Origin: Caballeronia sp. SL2Y3
GTDB lineage: Bacteria > Pseudomonadota > Gammaproteobacteria > Burkholderiales > Burkholderiaceae
Assembly (NCBI RefSeq): GCF_022879575.1
Contig: NZ_CP084260.1
Span: 1,364,001-1,428,000, forward strand
Reading direction: 5' to 3'
DNA length: 64,000 bases
The translations under genes were made by a program, and so were the position numbers. Shown one piece after another: positions 9,088 to 17,079 of the stretch. The first letter of the stretch is position 1. Every line of letters begins with the position of its first letter. The notes below the pieces were generated by a model that was not told the origin of the DNA, ran no database searches, and worked only from the letters and a program-made list of their open reading frames with translations.

Positions 9088-10473
9088 TTATCGCGCAGCG
9101 GGCGTCGGCGCGGACGGTTGCGGCGCGGAATCGAGCCGGCGGAACACCGCGCCCGACAGCAGCGTGACCACGCCCATGCACACGAAGCTCAGTTTGAAGC
9201 CGAGCGACGCCGACCCGAAGTGTCCCTCAAAGACCTGCACGAGCGAGCCGCCGATCGACACGCCGAGGCCGATGGCGAGCATCTGCACCATCGAGAACAG
9301 GCTGTTGCCGCTGCCGGCGTCCTGCTTTGACAAGCCCTTGAGCGTGACGCTGTTCATCGCGGCGAACTGCATCGAGTTGCACGCGCCGAAGATCGCGAGA
9401 ATTGTGATTTCGGCGGCGAGCGGCAATGACGGCGAGAAAGCCGCGAACGCGACGATCGACGCGCCGACGAGCGCCGTGTTGACCAACAGGAACGTGTCGT
9501 AGCCGTAACGCTTGACGAGCCGCGCGATCCAGCGCTTGGAGACGGTGCCCGCAATCGCGATGGGCAGCATCATGAGCCCGGAATGCAGCGGACTATAGCC
9601 GAGGTCCAGTTGCATCATGAGCGGCAGCAGAAACGGCACCGCGCTCGAACCGATGCGGCACAGCAGATTGCCGATCAGGCCGACGCTGAAATTGGGCTCG
9701 CGAAAAAGCGCGAGTTTGAAGAGCGGATTGCGCCGGTAACGCGCATACGGAATGTAGGCGAACGCGGACGCCGCCGCGACCGCGAAGAGCGCCGCCGACA
9801 CCGCGCCGCGATGCGTTTGCACCGGGCTATCGAGCGCGAGCGAAAACGCGACCATGCACAGCGAGAGCAAGCCGCAGCCGATGAAGTCGAAGGGCGGCGC
9901 GTCGTGCAGCGTGTCGTGGGGCAGGAAACGCTGCACCGCATAGAGGCCGGCCGCGCCGATCGGGACGTTGATCAGGAAGATCCAGTGCCATGTGAAAGAC
10001 TGGACGAACCAGCCGCCGAGCGTCGGGCCGAGAATCGGGCCGACTTGTCCGGCGACGGAAATCATCGCGAGCGCGGAGACATAGGCTTCGCCGCTGACGG
10101 CGCGCAACACCGCGAGGCGGCCGATCGGCAGCAGCATCGAGCCGCCGATGCCTTGCAGCACGCGCGCAAAGATGAGTTGGTTGAGCGAATGCGCGCCCGC
10201 GCAGGCGAGCGATCCGACGACGAACAAGCTGATCGACACGAAGTACACGCGCCGCGTGCCGAAGCGGTCGGCGAGCCAGCCGGAGGCGGGCGTGAGCAGC
10301 GCCATCGTGAGCGTGTACGCGACGACGATCGACTGCATCGCGAGCGGCGCGGCGTGCAGGTCCCGCGCGATGGAAGGCAGCGCCGTGTTGACGATCGTCG
10401 TATCGAGCGCCTGCATGAAAAAGCCCACGGCGACGATCCACAAAAGCGCCGTGTGCGAAGACTGTCTGGTCAT
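9088..10473 (-). CDS. DHA2-family MFS multidrug exporter (MdtD-like)
   Basis: 461 residues with 13-14 predicted helices. The N-terminus WIVAVGFFMQALDTTIVNTALPSI contains the DHA2 motif D1 (LDxTIVNVALP), followed by motif A (GWLADRFGTRR) and motif C (GPILGPTLGGW). It resembles MdtD of E. coli more than EmrB, since no periplasmic adaptor gene is nearby. Inner-membrane proton-driven export of drugs or metabolites is the family role. Divergent from the LysR gene at 10604 with a 130-base shared control region, so that LysR protein is its likely regulator. Confidence 0.93.
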   Translation of the reverse strand: MTRQSSHTALLWIVAVGFFMQALDTTIVNTALPSIARDLHAAPLAMQSIVVAYTLTMALLTPASGWLADRFGTRRVYFVSISLFVVGSLACAGAHSLNQLIFARVLQGIGGSMLLPIGRLAVLRAVSGEAYVSALAMISVAGQVGPILGPTLGGWFVQSFTWHWIFLINVPIGAAGLYAVQRFLPHDTLHDAPPFDFIGCGLLSLCMVAFSLALDSPVQTHRGAVSAALFAVAAASAFAYIPYARYRRNPLFKLALFREPNFSVGLIGNLLCRIGSSAVPFLLPLMMQLDLGYSPLHSGLMMLPIAIAGTVSKRWIARLVKRYGYDTFLLVNTALVGASIVAFAAFSPSLPLAAEITILAIFGACNSMQFAAMNSVTLKGLSKQDAGSGNSLFSMVQMLAIGLGVSIGGSLVQVFEGHFGSASLGFKLSFVCMGVVTLLSGAVFRRLDSAPQPSAPTPAAR

Positions 10474-10603
10474 GAGGGAGAGAGCGGGCAGTCGCGCTGG
10501 AACCGTTTTCAGCGCATGTGTGAAATCTTAGTGACTGCGGGCGTTATCGGGAACCCCGCTAACCGCATTGACTGTTATCGGCTTTGCCGATCACAATGCG
10601 CGG

Positions 10604-11464
10604 ATGCTCAATCCGCTCTGGCTGAACACTTTCGCGACGGTGGCCGCGTCGCACAGTTTCACCGAAGCCGGGCGGCAACTCGGCTTGCGTCAATCCAGCG
10701 TGTCGGAGCATATCCGGCGCTTGGAAGAGAGCGTCGGCCGGCGGCTTTTCCTGCGCGACACGCACTCGCTCGCGCTCACCGCCGACGGCGAAGCCATGCT
10801 CGTCCACGCCCGCGTGATTCTCGAAGCGATGTCGCACGCCGAATCGCAGTTCCGCTCGCCTCGGCTGCGCGGACGCGTGCGGCTCGGCTCATCCGACGAT
10901 CTCGCACTCGGACCGTTGCCGAGCGTGCTCGCCGCGTTTCGCGACTCGCATCCGGACGTGGAACTGGAAATCACCATCGGCATGACCGGGCGGCTGTATC
11001 AATTGGTCGACGCGGGCGAACTGGATCTCGCCGTCGGCAAGCGGCGTCTCGGCGATGCGCGCGGCACGCGGCTTTTCAGCGGGCGGCTGGAATGGCTCGC
11101 GAAGCCGGGAACCGTCGTCGATACAGCGCTGCCGCTGCCGCTCATTCTCGTCGCCGAGCCGAGCGTCACGCGCGCCGTCGTGCTCGATTCGCTCGCGATG
11201 ACCGGCGCGCGCTGGCAAATGGTCTGCACGAGCAGCAGCCACGCGGGCTGCATCGCGGCGGCGCGCGGCGGGCTCGGGCTCACGGTGCGCTCGCACTTTC
11301 TGGCGGGCCGCGGGCTCGCGCCGCCGGTCAATCGCGCGGAGCTGCCGGATTTGCCCGAGGTGGAGTTCATCGCGTTCGGCGCGAAGCATCTGAGCCGGCC
11401 GGCGGAGACGCTGCTCCAGCTTCTGGAGACGAGCGATTTGCGCGGGGAGTGGGACGGGGAGTAG
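10604..11464 (+). CDS. LysR-family transcriptional regulator
   Basis: 286 residues from ATG 10604; an ATG at 10568 in frame would add 12 residues. The N-terminal winged helix-turn-helix (LNTFATVAASHSFTEAGRQL then SSVSEHIRRLEESVGRRLF) and a periplasmic-binding-like effector domain (GRVRLGSSDDLALGPLPSVL onwards) are typical. Divergent from the DHA2 exporter gene, the classical layout for a LysR protein controlling its neighbour. The effector is unknown. Confidence 0.93.
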   Translation: MLNPLWLNTFATVAASHSFTEAGRQLGLRQSSVSEHIRRLEESVGRRLFLRDTHSLALTADGEAMLVHARVILEAMSHAESQFRSPRLRGRVRLGSSDDLALGPLPSVLAAFRDSHPDVELEITIGMTGRLYQLVDAGELDLAVGKRRLGDARGTRLFSGRLEWLAKPGTVVDTALPLPLILVAEPSVTRAVVLDSLAMTGARWQMVCTSSSHAGCIAAARGGLGLTVRSHFLAGRGLAPPVNRAELPDLPEVEFIAFGAKHLSRPAETLLQLLETSDLRGEWDGE

Positions 11465-11530
11465 GGAATGCGGCGTGCTTTGGGCGGATCAATCACGTCG
11501 TGCCGCCGCAACGCCGGGCGGCGGCCCCGA

Positions 11531-13258
11531 ATGGCTAACCCGAAACGCTTCTTATCTATTGAGCGGCCATTGAAGTATCCACTCCAGCCCGTGCTTTCTC
11601 TCCGCCGTCTTTTCCTTGCCGATGCCTCGCGCCGCGCGTGCCGGGCATTGCTCGTCGCCGCGCTTGCGTTCCTGCCGCTCTCGCGCGCGCACGCCGCCGC
11701 GTACGTGACCCGGCACTGCGATGACCTCGCCGGCAAGACGGTGCCCGCGTCGACCATCGGCCTGCCGACGCGCGGCGCGTTGATCGTCACGGCGTCGGCG
11801 GTCAAGGCGGCCGCGCCGGGCAATCGCAACGGCGAGTACTGCCGCGTGACCGGCATCATCCGCGCGATTCAGGAGACGACGCCCGACATCCGCTTCGAAG
11901 TGAACTTGCCGAGCCGCTGGAACGGGCGCGCGCTGCAAATGGGCGGCGGCGGCTACAACGGCGTGCTGGTTTCCGGCACCGAGCCGATGCCCTTCGCGCC
12001 CGATTCGACGCCGCTCGCGCGCGGCTATGCGACCTTCGGCTCGGACTCGGGGCATGTCGGCAATTCGGGGCGCGCGGATTTCGCGGTCAACGACGAAGCC
12101 ATCGTCAATTTCGGCTTCGCGCACCTGAAGAAAACGCGCGATGTCGCGCTCGCGCTGATCGAAATGGGCTACGGACGTTTGCCCGACAAGATCTACTTCG
12201 CGGGCGGCTCGACGGGCGGACGCGAAGGCTTCACCGTCATCGAACGGTTTCCGAACGACTACGACGGCGTGATCGCCAACGCGCCCGCCATCAACTTTTC
12301 GGGCGTGCGGCTGCTCGGCGTGAAAGTAGGGCAGGCGTCCTACGCGAAGCCGGGCGGCTTCGTCGGGCTCGCGCAGCAACGGCGCGTGTACGAGACGGTG
12401 GTCCACGAATGCGACCGGCTCGACGGTCTCGCAGACGGCATCGTCGGCAATGTCGAAGCGTGCCGGCAACTGGAACCGCAGATCATCGCGTCGTTGCGCT
12501 GCGCGAACGGCCAGCGTCCTTCCCTGCGCGACAGCTGCCTCTCCGATGCGCAGCTCGGCACGCTGGAACTGCTGCGCGACGGTCTTTCGTTGCGTTATCC
12601 GCTTGCTTATGGCGTCGCGATGTATCCCGGCTACAACGTGTTCCAGGGCGTGGACTTCTCCGGCATGCTCGGCCTCGGCGATTCGGCCACGCTCCTGAAC
12701 CCGCCGACGTTCGCCGCGAACGGCTATCTCTTCGCGCAGGGCGACGCGTATGTCCGCCACTTCGTCACGCGCGACGCGGCGGTGAGCGGACTCTCGTTCG
12801 ATATCGACAATCCCGGCCGCTACCGGCAGCGGCTCGTCACGCTCGCCTACACGGTCGGCGCGATGAACCCGGATTTCTCCGCGTTCATCGCGCACGGCGG
12901 CAAGCTCGTCGCCATGCACGGCCTCGCCGACGAAGTCATCAGCCCGAACCAGACGATCGCGTTCTATCGCGGACTCGTCGAGCGATATGGTCAGGAGACC
13001 GTCGATTCGTTCATGCGGCTCTACATGGTGCCGGGCTTTCAGCACGGCAACGGCGTGTTCATTCCCGCATGGGACGAACTCGGCGCGCTCGACGAGTGGG
13101 TGACGAACGGCGTCGCGCCGGAGACGCTCATCGGCACGGACATCGCGCCGGCCACCAACGGACGCACGCGTCCCATCTGTCGATACCCCGGCTATCCGCG
13201 CTATCTCGGCAAGGGACGAGTGAACCTGGCCGCGAGCTTCCGCTGTACCGCGCCGTGA
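11531..13258 (+). CDS. Secreted tannase/feruloyl esterase family alpha/beta hydrolase
   Basis: About 575 residues. The serine nucleophile motif is GGSTGGREG, as in tannase/feruloyl esterases, and the C-terminal part has GLADEVISP and PGFQHGNG, supplying acidic and histidine members of the triad. Paired cysteines (for example the CDDL and EYCRV region) fit an exported protein. A hydrophobic stretch LLVAALAFLPLSRAHAA ending in an AxA site is a signal peptide; the N-terminal extension before it makes the start uncertain (ATG 11531, or an in-frame TTG/GTG at 11570-11591). Likely periplasmic or extracellular hydrolysis of aromatic (gallate or hydroxycinnamate) esters. Confidence 0.9.
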   Translation: MANPKRFLSIERPLKYPLQPVLSLRRLFLADASRRACRALLVAALAFLPLSRAHAAAYVTRHCDDLAGKTVPASTIGLPTRGALIVTASAVKAAAPGNRNGEYCRVTGIIRAIQETTPDIRFEVNLPSRWNGRALQMGGGGYNGVLVSGTEPMPFAPDSTPLARGYATFGSDSGHVGNSGRADFAVNDEAIVNFGFAHLKKTRDVALALIEMGYGRLPDKIYFAGGSTGGREGFTVIERFPNDYDGVIANAPAINFSGVRLLGVKVGQASYAKPGGFVGLAQQRRVYETVVHECDRLDGLADGIVGNVEACRQLEPQIIASLRCANGQRPSLRDSCLSDAQLGTLELLRDGLSLRYPLAYGVAMYPGYNVFQGVDFSGMLGLGDSATLLNPPTFAANGYLFAQGDAYVRHFVTRDAAVSGLSFDIDNPGRYRQRLVTLAYTVGAMNPDFSAFIAHGGKLVAMHGLADEVISPNQTIAFYRGLVERYGQETVDSFMRLYMVPGFQHGNGVFIPAWDELGALDEWVTNGVAPETLIGTDIAPATNGRTRPICRYPGYPRYLGKGRVNLAASFRCTAP

Positions 13259-13270
13259 CCGTGGCGCACA

Positions 13271-13648
13271 TCAAAGCGCGTTCACCGCACGCGGCACGAA
13301 CCGAGCGATGAAGCGCGACCACGCGGGCCTGACCTGCTGCGCGCGATACGAAGTCAGCGACACCTCGACCGCGCGCTCCGACTCCGACGACAGCCACACG
13401 CGTTCGCCGCGCGCAAGCCGCACGACATCGCCGGGCTTGAGCCAGTAATCGTAGGGGTCCTGATGACGCGTGAGCCATATCGAGGCATCGGCGCGCAAGT
13501 CGGCATCCCGCGCGAGCCGCCACGAGACCGTCTGATGCGGCAGCACCTCGACATACACGACCACGCGCGCGCCCGACGCATGCAGCTTGCCCGAGGCGAC
13601 GCCGTGGCGCGCGCCACGCCCTTCCACCACTTGCGACAGCTCTTCCAT
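13271..13648 (-). CDS. DUF2917 domain protein
   Basis: 125 residues starting at ATG 13648 with an excellent Shine-Dalgarno (AAGGAGAG). The central block with LRADASIWLTRHQDPYDYWLKPGD and LARGERVWLSSE matches the small DUF2917 fold common in Burkholderia, a cupin-like all-beta protein of unknown function. No signal peptide. It is convergent with the tannase gene (12 bases between stops). Confidence 0.85.
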   Translation of the reverse strand: MEELSQVVEGRGARHGVASGKLHASGARVVVYVEVLPHQTVSWRLARDADLRADASIWLTRHQDPYDYWLKPGDVVRLARGERVWLSSESERAVEVSLTSYRAQQVRPAWSRFIARFVPRAVNAL

Positions 13649-13696
13649 CTTGCTCTCCTTGATTAGCCGAAGACGGAAGGCCAGGCACGCATGCAA

Positions 13697-13726
13697 CAAA
13701 AAGGCCCCGTCTTGCGGCGGGGCCTT
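13697..13726 (-). terminator. Rho-independent terminator for minus-strand transcription
   Basis: A 9-bp perfect stem (AAGGCCCCG at 13701-13709 with 13718-13726) has an A-run on its left, which is a U-run on the minus strand. It lies about 195 bases past the end of the glycosidase gene at 13921, so it probably ends that transcript before the DUF2917 gene. Confidence 0.8.
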
Positions 13727-13920
13727 CGGAATCGACTTGCTTGCCTGTCTCGCTAGCGCACGCGTTCTCCCGATGACCCGCCGATGATGGCGTTCACTGG
13801 GTTTTTAATCGCGGCGATGGCGAGGGAAAGGATTGCGTGCATGAACGCAGTATCGATGCGAACGCGCGGCGCTGTCAATATCGCGATAGCGGGCGCGTTC
13901 GCATTCCTACGGCGCGGAGT

Positions 13921-15837
13921 TCACATGCCGGTGTAACCCTGAGGCTTCGTTGCGTTCTTCTTCGCGACATCCGCGTTGGTCGAAACGACGTACTGCGGCG
14001 ACTCGGTGAGCGTGAGCGTCACCACGCCGTTCGTGTACGGCGCGCTCGACACGTTGCCCATCGCGTCGATCAGCTTGACCGTGCCGCTCGTGCCGGCTGC
14101 ATCGACGTCGAGCTTGTAGGCAGTGCTGTAAGTCGTGCTGAATGCGCCGTTCGAAGCCGGCCACACCGCGTTGTTGTGCGTCCAGAGCGCGGTGATGACC
14201 TTGCCGTTGCCGAGCTGCTGGAACGCGTAGGCGTACACGCCGGAGGGCAGGTTGTTCACGGGACCGAGCGTGGTGGTGCCGTCGAGCACGCGGGTCATCG
14301 CGGCGACTTCCATCGCGGCCGGCTTCGGGCTGATGTTCGTCGTGCCGAACGCGGCCTGCGGATGATCCAGATCGAAGAACGTGCCGTAGCCCGGCTCGCC
14401 GGGGAAGTCCGGCCCGAAGAACACATAGGTCTGATCCGCGCCTTCGCCGAGCAGAATGATATGCGCGCGCGCGACGACCGCACCGTGCGCGAACAGAATG
14501 TTCGGCGTCGGATAGTTCGGACCGTAGTTCGCGCCGATGTCATAGCTGATGCCCGTCTCGGTCACGAAGAGCTTCATGTTCGGCTTGTAGTCCTTCGCCA
14601 TTTCCGCGCGCAGGTTGCGCATCTCGTTGAGCAGCGAGTTCGCGGCATCGGCGGCGTTCGCGTCCGTGTGATGACGCTCCGGCGGATGCGACGGCGACGT
14701 GCCCGCATCGTAGTAACCATGCGTCGCGATGCCGTCGATATACTGCGCGAGGCCGAGCGGCGCGAGGCGCTTCAGGCGCTCGGTGGTGAGCGACGGGAAC
14801 GGCTCGGCCGGACCCATCACGACCGCGTGCGGGTCCTTCGAATGCAGGCCCTGATACGCCGCCTTGTACAGCGCGACGAAGTTCACGTCCGTGTCCTTCC
14901 ACAGGATGTACGGCTCCCACGTCACCTGATAGTAGTTCGCCGACATGGTCGGGTAGTAACGCGCGCGCATCGCCTCGGTTTCCTGTCCGACGCGGCCCAT
15001 GTAGTTCGCGTAGTAGTTCAGGTCGTTCGGGATGTAGCTGTAGTCGGGGCTCAGGCCGTGCATGCTCGCGCCGCCCGGAATGCCGTCCAGACGGACGAGG
15101 CGCATGATCTTGCCGGACGTATAGAACGGGTCGAGGTTGTTGGCGTTCGGGTTGAAGGCGAAGCGGCCGTTCGGCTCCATCACGGACATCTGGCGGTCGT
15201 CGATCGTCGACGAGATGCCGAGCGCGGCGAGCATCGTGCCGTTGCCGTTGAAGCCCTGCATGCCGAAGCGATGCTGTTCCTGCTTCGCGTACGTGACGGC
15301 GGGGATCACGCCGCCGAGGTCCGGAATCACGCCGAAGGTGGCGATGCCGTTCGGGCGCGTGCCGGCCGTCTGCACCTGTCCGCCGTGATCGACGAGCGTC
15401 GCGGAAACCGCGAAATAACCGGCGAGCGTCGAGGAGCACGTGAGCGTGGTCTTCGTGGCCACTGCGGGCGCGGGGAAGCTGCCGCTCGCGACCGTCTTGC
15501 CGAGCGCATCGGCGATGGTCCACTTGAGCGTGTCGGCTGAAGCCGCGCGCGTCGTGATCGCCACCTGGAACTTCGTGCCGGCGGGGAACATGCGCGAGCC
15601 GTCGCTGCTCGGCGTGTCCGCCGTGATCTGTCCGCTGCCGCCCGAGGCTGCGGTTGCCGTGGGCGCGCCGCAGGTCATCGACTGCGCGCTCGCCGCCTTG
15701 GCGACCGCAGTCGGGTCGGCCGCCGTTGAACCGTCCGCTGCGTTCATGACGGAGGCGGGCGAAGAGGCGTCGTCGTTGCCGCCACAACCGGCGAGAGCGA
15801 GAACGAGCGTCGAAAGGAGGAAAGTATTCTTCTTCAT
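13921..15837 (-). CDS. Secreted lipoprotein, clan GH-A-like glycoside hydrolase
   Basis: 638 residues starting at ATG 15837, which gives a perfect lipoprotein signal (MKKNTFLLSTLVLALAGC; lipidation at Cys18) and has AAAGGAGG-like sequence upstream. After a Ser/Ala-rich linker and a beta-rich domain comes a TIM-barrel region. VTWEP looks like the acid/base Glu strand (usually NEP) and LFVTETG like the nucleophile strand of retaining clan-A glycosidases. A C-terminal beta domain (VYAYAFQQLGNGKVITALWTHN) resembles those of GH39/GH5 relatives. Outer-membrane anchored or periplasmic polysaccharide hydrolysis is inferred; the exact GH family is not assigned. Confidence 0.75.
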   Translation of the reverse strand: MKKNTFLLSTLVLALAGCGGNDDASSPASVMNAADGSTAADPTAVAKAASAQSMTCGAPTATAASGGSGQITADTPSSDGSRMFPAGTKFQVAITTRAASADTLKWTIADALGKTVASGSFPAPAVATKTTLTCSSTLAGYFAVSATLVDHGGQVQTAGTRPNGIATFGVIPDLGGVIPAVTYAKQEQHRFGMQGFNGNGTMLAALGISSTIDDRQMSVMEPNGRFAFNPNANNLDPFYTSGKIMRLVRLDGIPGGASMHGLSPDYSYIPNDLNYYANYMGRVGQETEAMRARYYPTMSANYYQVTWEPYILWKDTDVNFVALYKAAYQGLHSKDPHAVVMGPAEPFPSLTTERLKRLAPLGLAQYIDGIATHGYYDAGTSPSHPPERHHTDANAADAANSLLNEMRNLRAEMAKDYKPNMKLFVTETGISYDIGANYGPNYPTPNILFAHGAVVARAHIILLGEGADQTYVFFGPDFPGEPGYGTFFDLDHPQAAFGTTNISPKPAAMEVAAMTRVLDGTTTLGPVNNLPSGVYAYAFQQLGNGKVITALWTHNNAVWPASNGAFSTTYSTAYKLDVDAAGTSGTVKLIDAMGNVSSAPYTNGVVTLTLTESPQYVVSTNADVAKKNATKPQGYTGM

Positions 15838-16258
15838 GGATTCATATGCATGAACGGACGCGCGCAGGCGACCGGCGACGCCTTCGGCATCGGGTTCGGG
15901 ACGGGCAGGGAACCGACGTATTCGCCTCTCCCGGCTTCGGGCCGGATCTCGAAGAAGCGAACGAATGCGCCGTCGTGATGGACAAGCGGACGTACAGCGG
16001 TGGCCACCGCCGCGCGACGCTCTACTGAGGGCATGCGACATCGGGCGGTACTAATTGCTTCTGCGCAATCGTCTTACCGGCCGACGGAGGCAAATACTAC
16101 GGGATAATTCAGACAATGGCACGTAACAGCTGGTAACGTCTTGTAACGTAGGACAATTAGCCTTATTCATCATATCAATGAGCTGAACGTTCGAGGTTGC
16201 CGTCCGCGCGATGCCGGTTTAACTTTGTCGGCACATAACTTCACGAAAGGAGACCGCC
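15838..16258. other. Divergent intergenic region, glycosidase / YciI
   Basis: About 420 bases without a gene, AT-richer than average in its right half. It must hold the promoters of the minus-strand glycosidase and the plus-strand YciI gene. It contains three phased GTAAC repeats (separate entry) and a KOPS-like octamer GGGCAGGG at 15903-15910. Confidence 0.6.
16121..16150 (+). promoter_or_regulatory. Three GTAAC direct repeats at exact 10-bp spacing
   Basis: GTAAC occurs at 16123, 16133 and 16143, one helical turn apart, so all copies face the same side of the DNA. Such spacing is typical of operators for winged-helix response regulators (OmpR/PhoB class). They lie about 110 bases before the YciI start and about 285 bases before the glycosidase start. 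The binding protein is unknown. Confidence 0.5.
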
Positions 16259-16612
16259 GTGGCTTTTCTGTTGCTCATCGTTGAACCCGTCGATCAGCGC
16301 GCGCAGCGCACGGCCGAGGAAGGGCGGGAAGCGTACCGGCAAATGGTCGAGTTCGCCGACACACTGAAGGCACGCGGCGTCTTGCGCGCGTGCGAATCGC
16401 TGACGTCGCTCAAGGACGCGTCGCGCGTTTCCACAGTCAGAGGCGACGCGCGCGTCATCGACGGGCCGTTCGCGGAAGCGAAGGAAATGATCGGTGGCTT
16501 CTTCCTGCTCGATTGCGAGACGCACGCCGAAGCGGTGGCGATTGCCGCAGAGTGCCCGGCGGCGGCATGGTGCACGGTCGAGGTCCGCAAGCTCGGGCCG
16601 TGCTATCTGTGA
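16259..16612 (+). CDS. YciI-family (DGPF domain) protein
   Basis: 117 residues from a GTG start with a perfect Shine-Dalgarno (AAAGGAG). The hallmark DGPF (VIDGPFAEAKEMIGGFFLLD) is present, as in the YCII-related domain. Members have a ferredoxin-like fold and unknown chemistry; one relative takes part in chlorinated aromatic breakdown. It is the first gene of a YciI-VOC-sigma cluster, the arrangement that defines ECF42-type sigma factors, whose targets are DGPF genes. Confidence 0.92.
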   Translation: MAFLLLIVEPVDQRAQRTAEEGREAYRQMVEFADTLKARGVLRACESLTSLKDASRVSTVRGDARVIDGPFAEAKEMIGGFFLLDCETHAEAVAIAAECPAAAWCTVEVRKLGPCYL

Positions 16613-16616
16613 CGCG

Positions 16617-16643
16617 TGTCGATTTCCGCGTGCTTCGATCGTC
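16617..16643 (+). promoter_or_regulatory. ECF42-type promoter match upstream of the VOC gene
   Basis: TGTCGA at 16617-16622, then 17 bases, then CGTC at 16640-16643. This matches the published ECF42 promoter signature as I remember it (TGTCGA in the -35, CG[A/T]C in the -10 region). It begins five bases after the YciI stop and precedes the VOC gene and the sigma gene, so the sigma factor may drive its own operon. Confidence 0.5.
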
Positions 16644-16680
16644 GTTCGAACGACATCCCATGAAAACGGAGCTTCACGCC

Positions 16681-17079
16681 ATGCACAAGCAGATCTTCGT
16701 GAACCTGGCGGTTCGCGACCTCAAGCAATCAATGACGTTTTTCAAGGCGCTCGGCCTTCACTTCAACCCCGCATTCACGAACGACGCCGCCGCGTGCCTC
16801 GTCATCGGCGAGAACATCTACGCGATGCTGCTGACCGAGGCGTTCTTCAAGACGTTCACGGACAAGACGCTCGTCGATGCGCACGAGAGCGTCGAGGCGC
16901 TCGTGTGCCTGTCATGCGAGAGCAGGGCGGAAGTGGACGAACTCGTGGCCAAAGCGGTGGCCGCGGGCGGCCGGACGCCGCGCGCCCCGCAGGATCACGG
17001 GTCCATGTACGGCCACGCGTTCGAAGACCTCGACGGCCACACCTGGGAACTGGTGCATATGGATCCGGAAGCGGCGTGA
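16681..17079 (+). CDS. VOC family (glyoxalase-like) protein
   Basis: 132 residues from ATG 16681 (CGGAG nine bases upstream); an ATG at 16660 would add seven residues. MHKQIFVNLAVRDLKQSMTF begins the first beta-alpha-beta-beta-beta module and GHAFEDLDGHTWELVHMD ends the second, a typical pattern of the vicinal oxygen chelate fold with a C-terminal Glu ligand (WELVHMD). Metal-dependent chemistry on a small molecule is likely; the reaction is unknown. Its stop overlaps the sigma gene start (GTGA). Confidence 0.9.
   Translation: MHKQIFVNLAVRDLKQSMTFFKALGLHFNPAFTNDAAACLVIGENIYAMLLTEAFFKTFTDKTLVDAHESVEALVCLSCESRAEVDELVAKAVAAGGRTPRAPQDHGSMYGHAFEDLDGHTWELVHMDPEAA

Noticed and set aside
16226..16246. 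TGTCGG plus CGA as an ECF42 promoter for the YciI gene
   Set aside because: Only 12 bases separate the elements and the transcript would begin inside the ribosome binding site.
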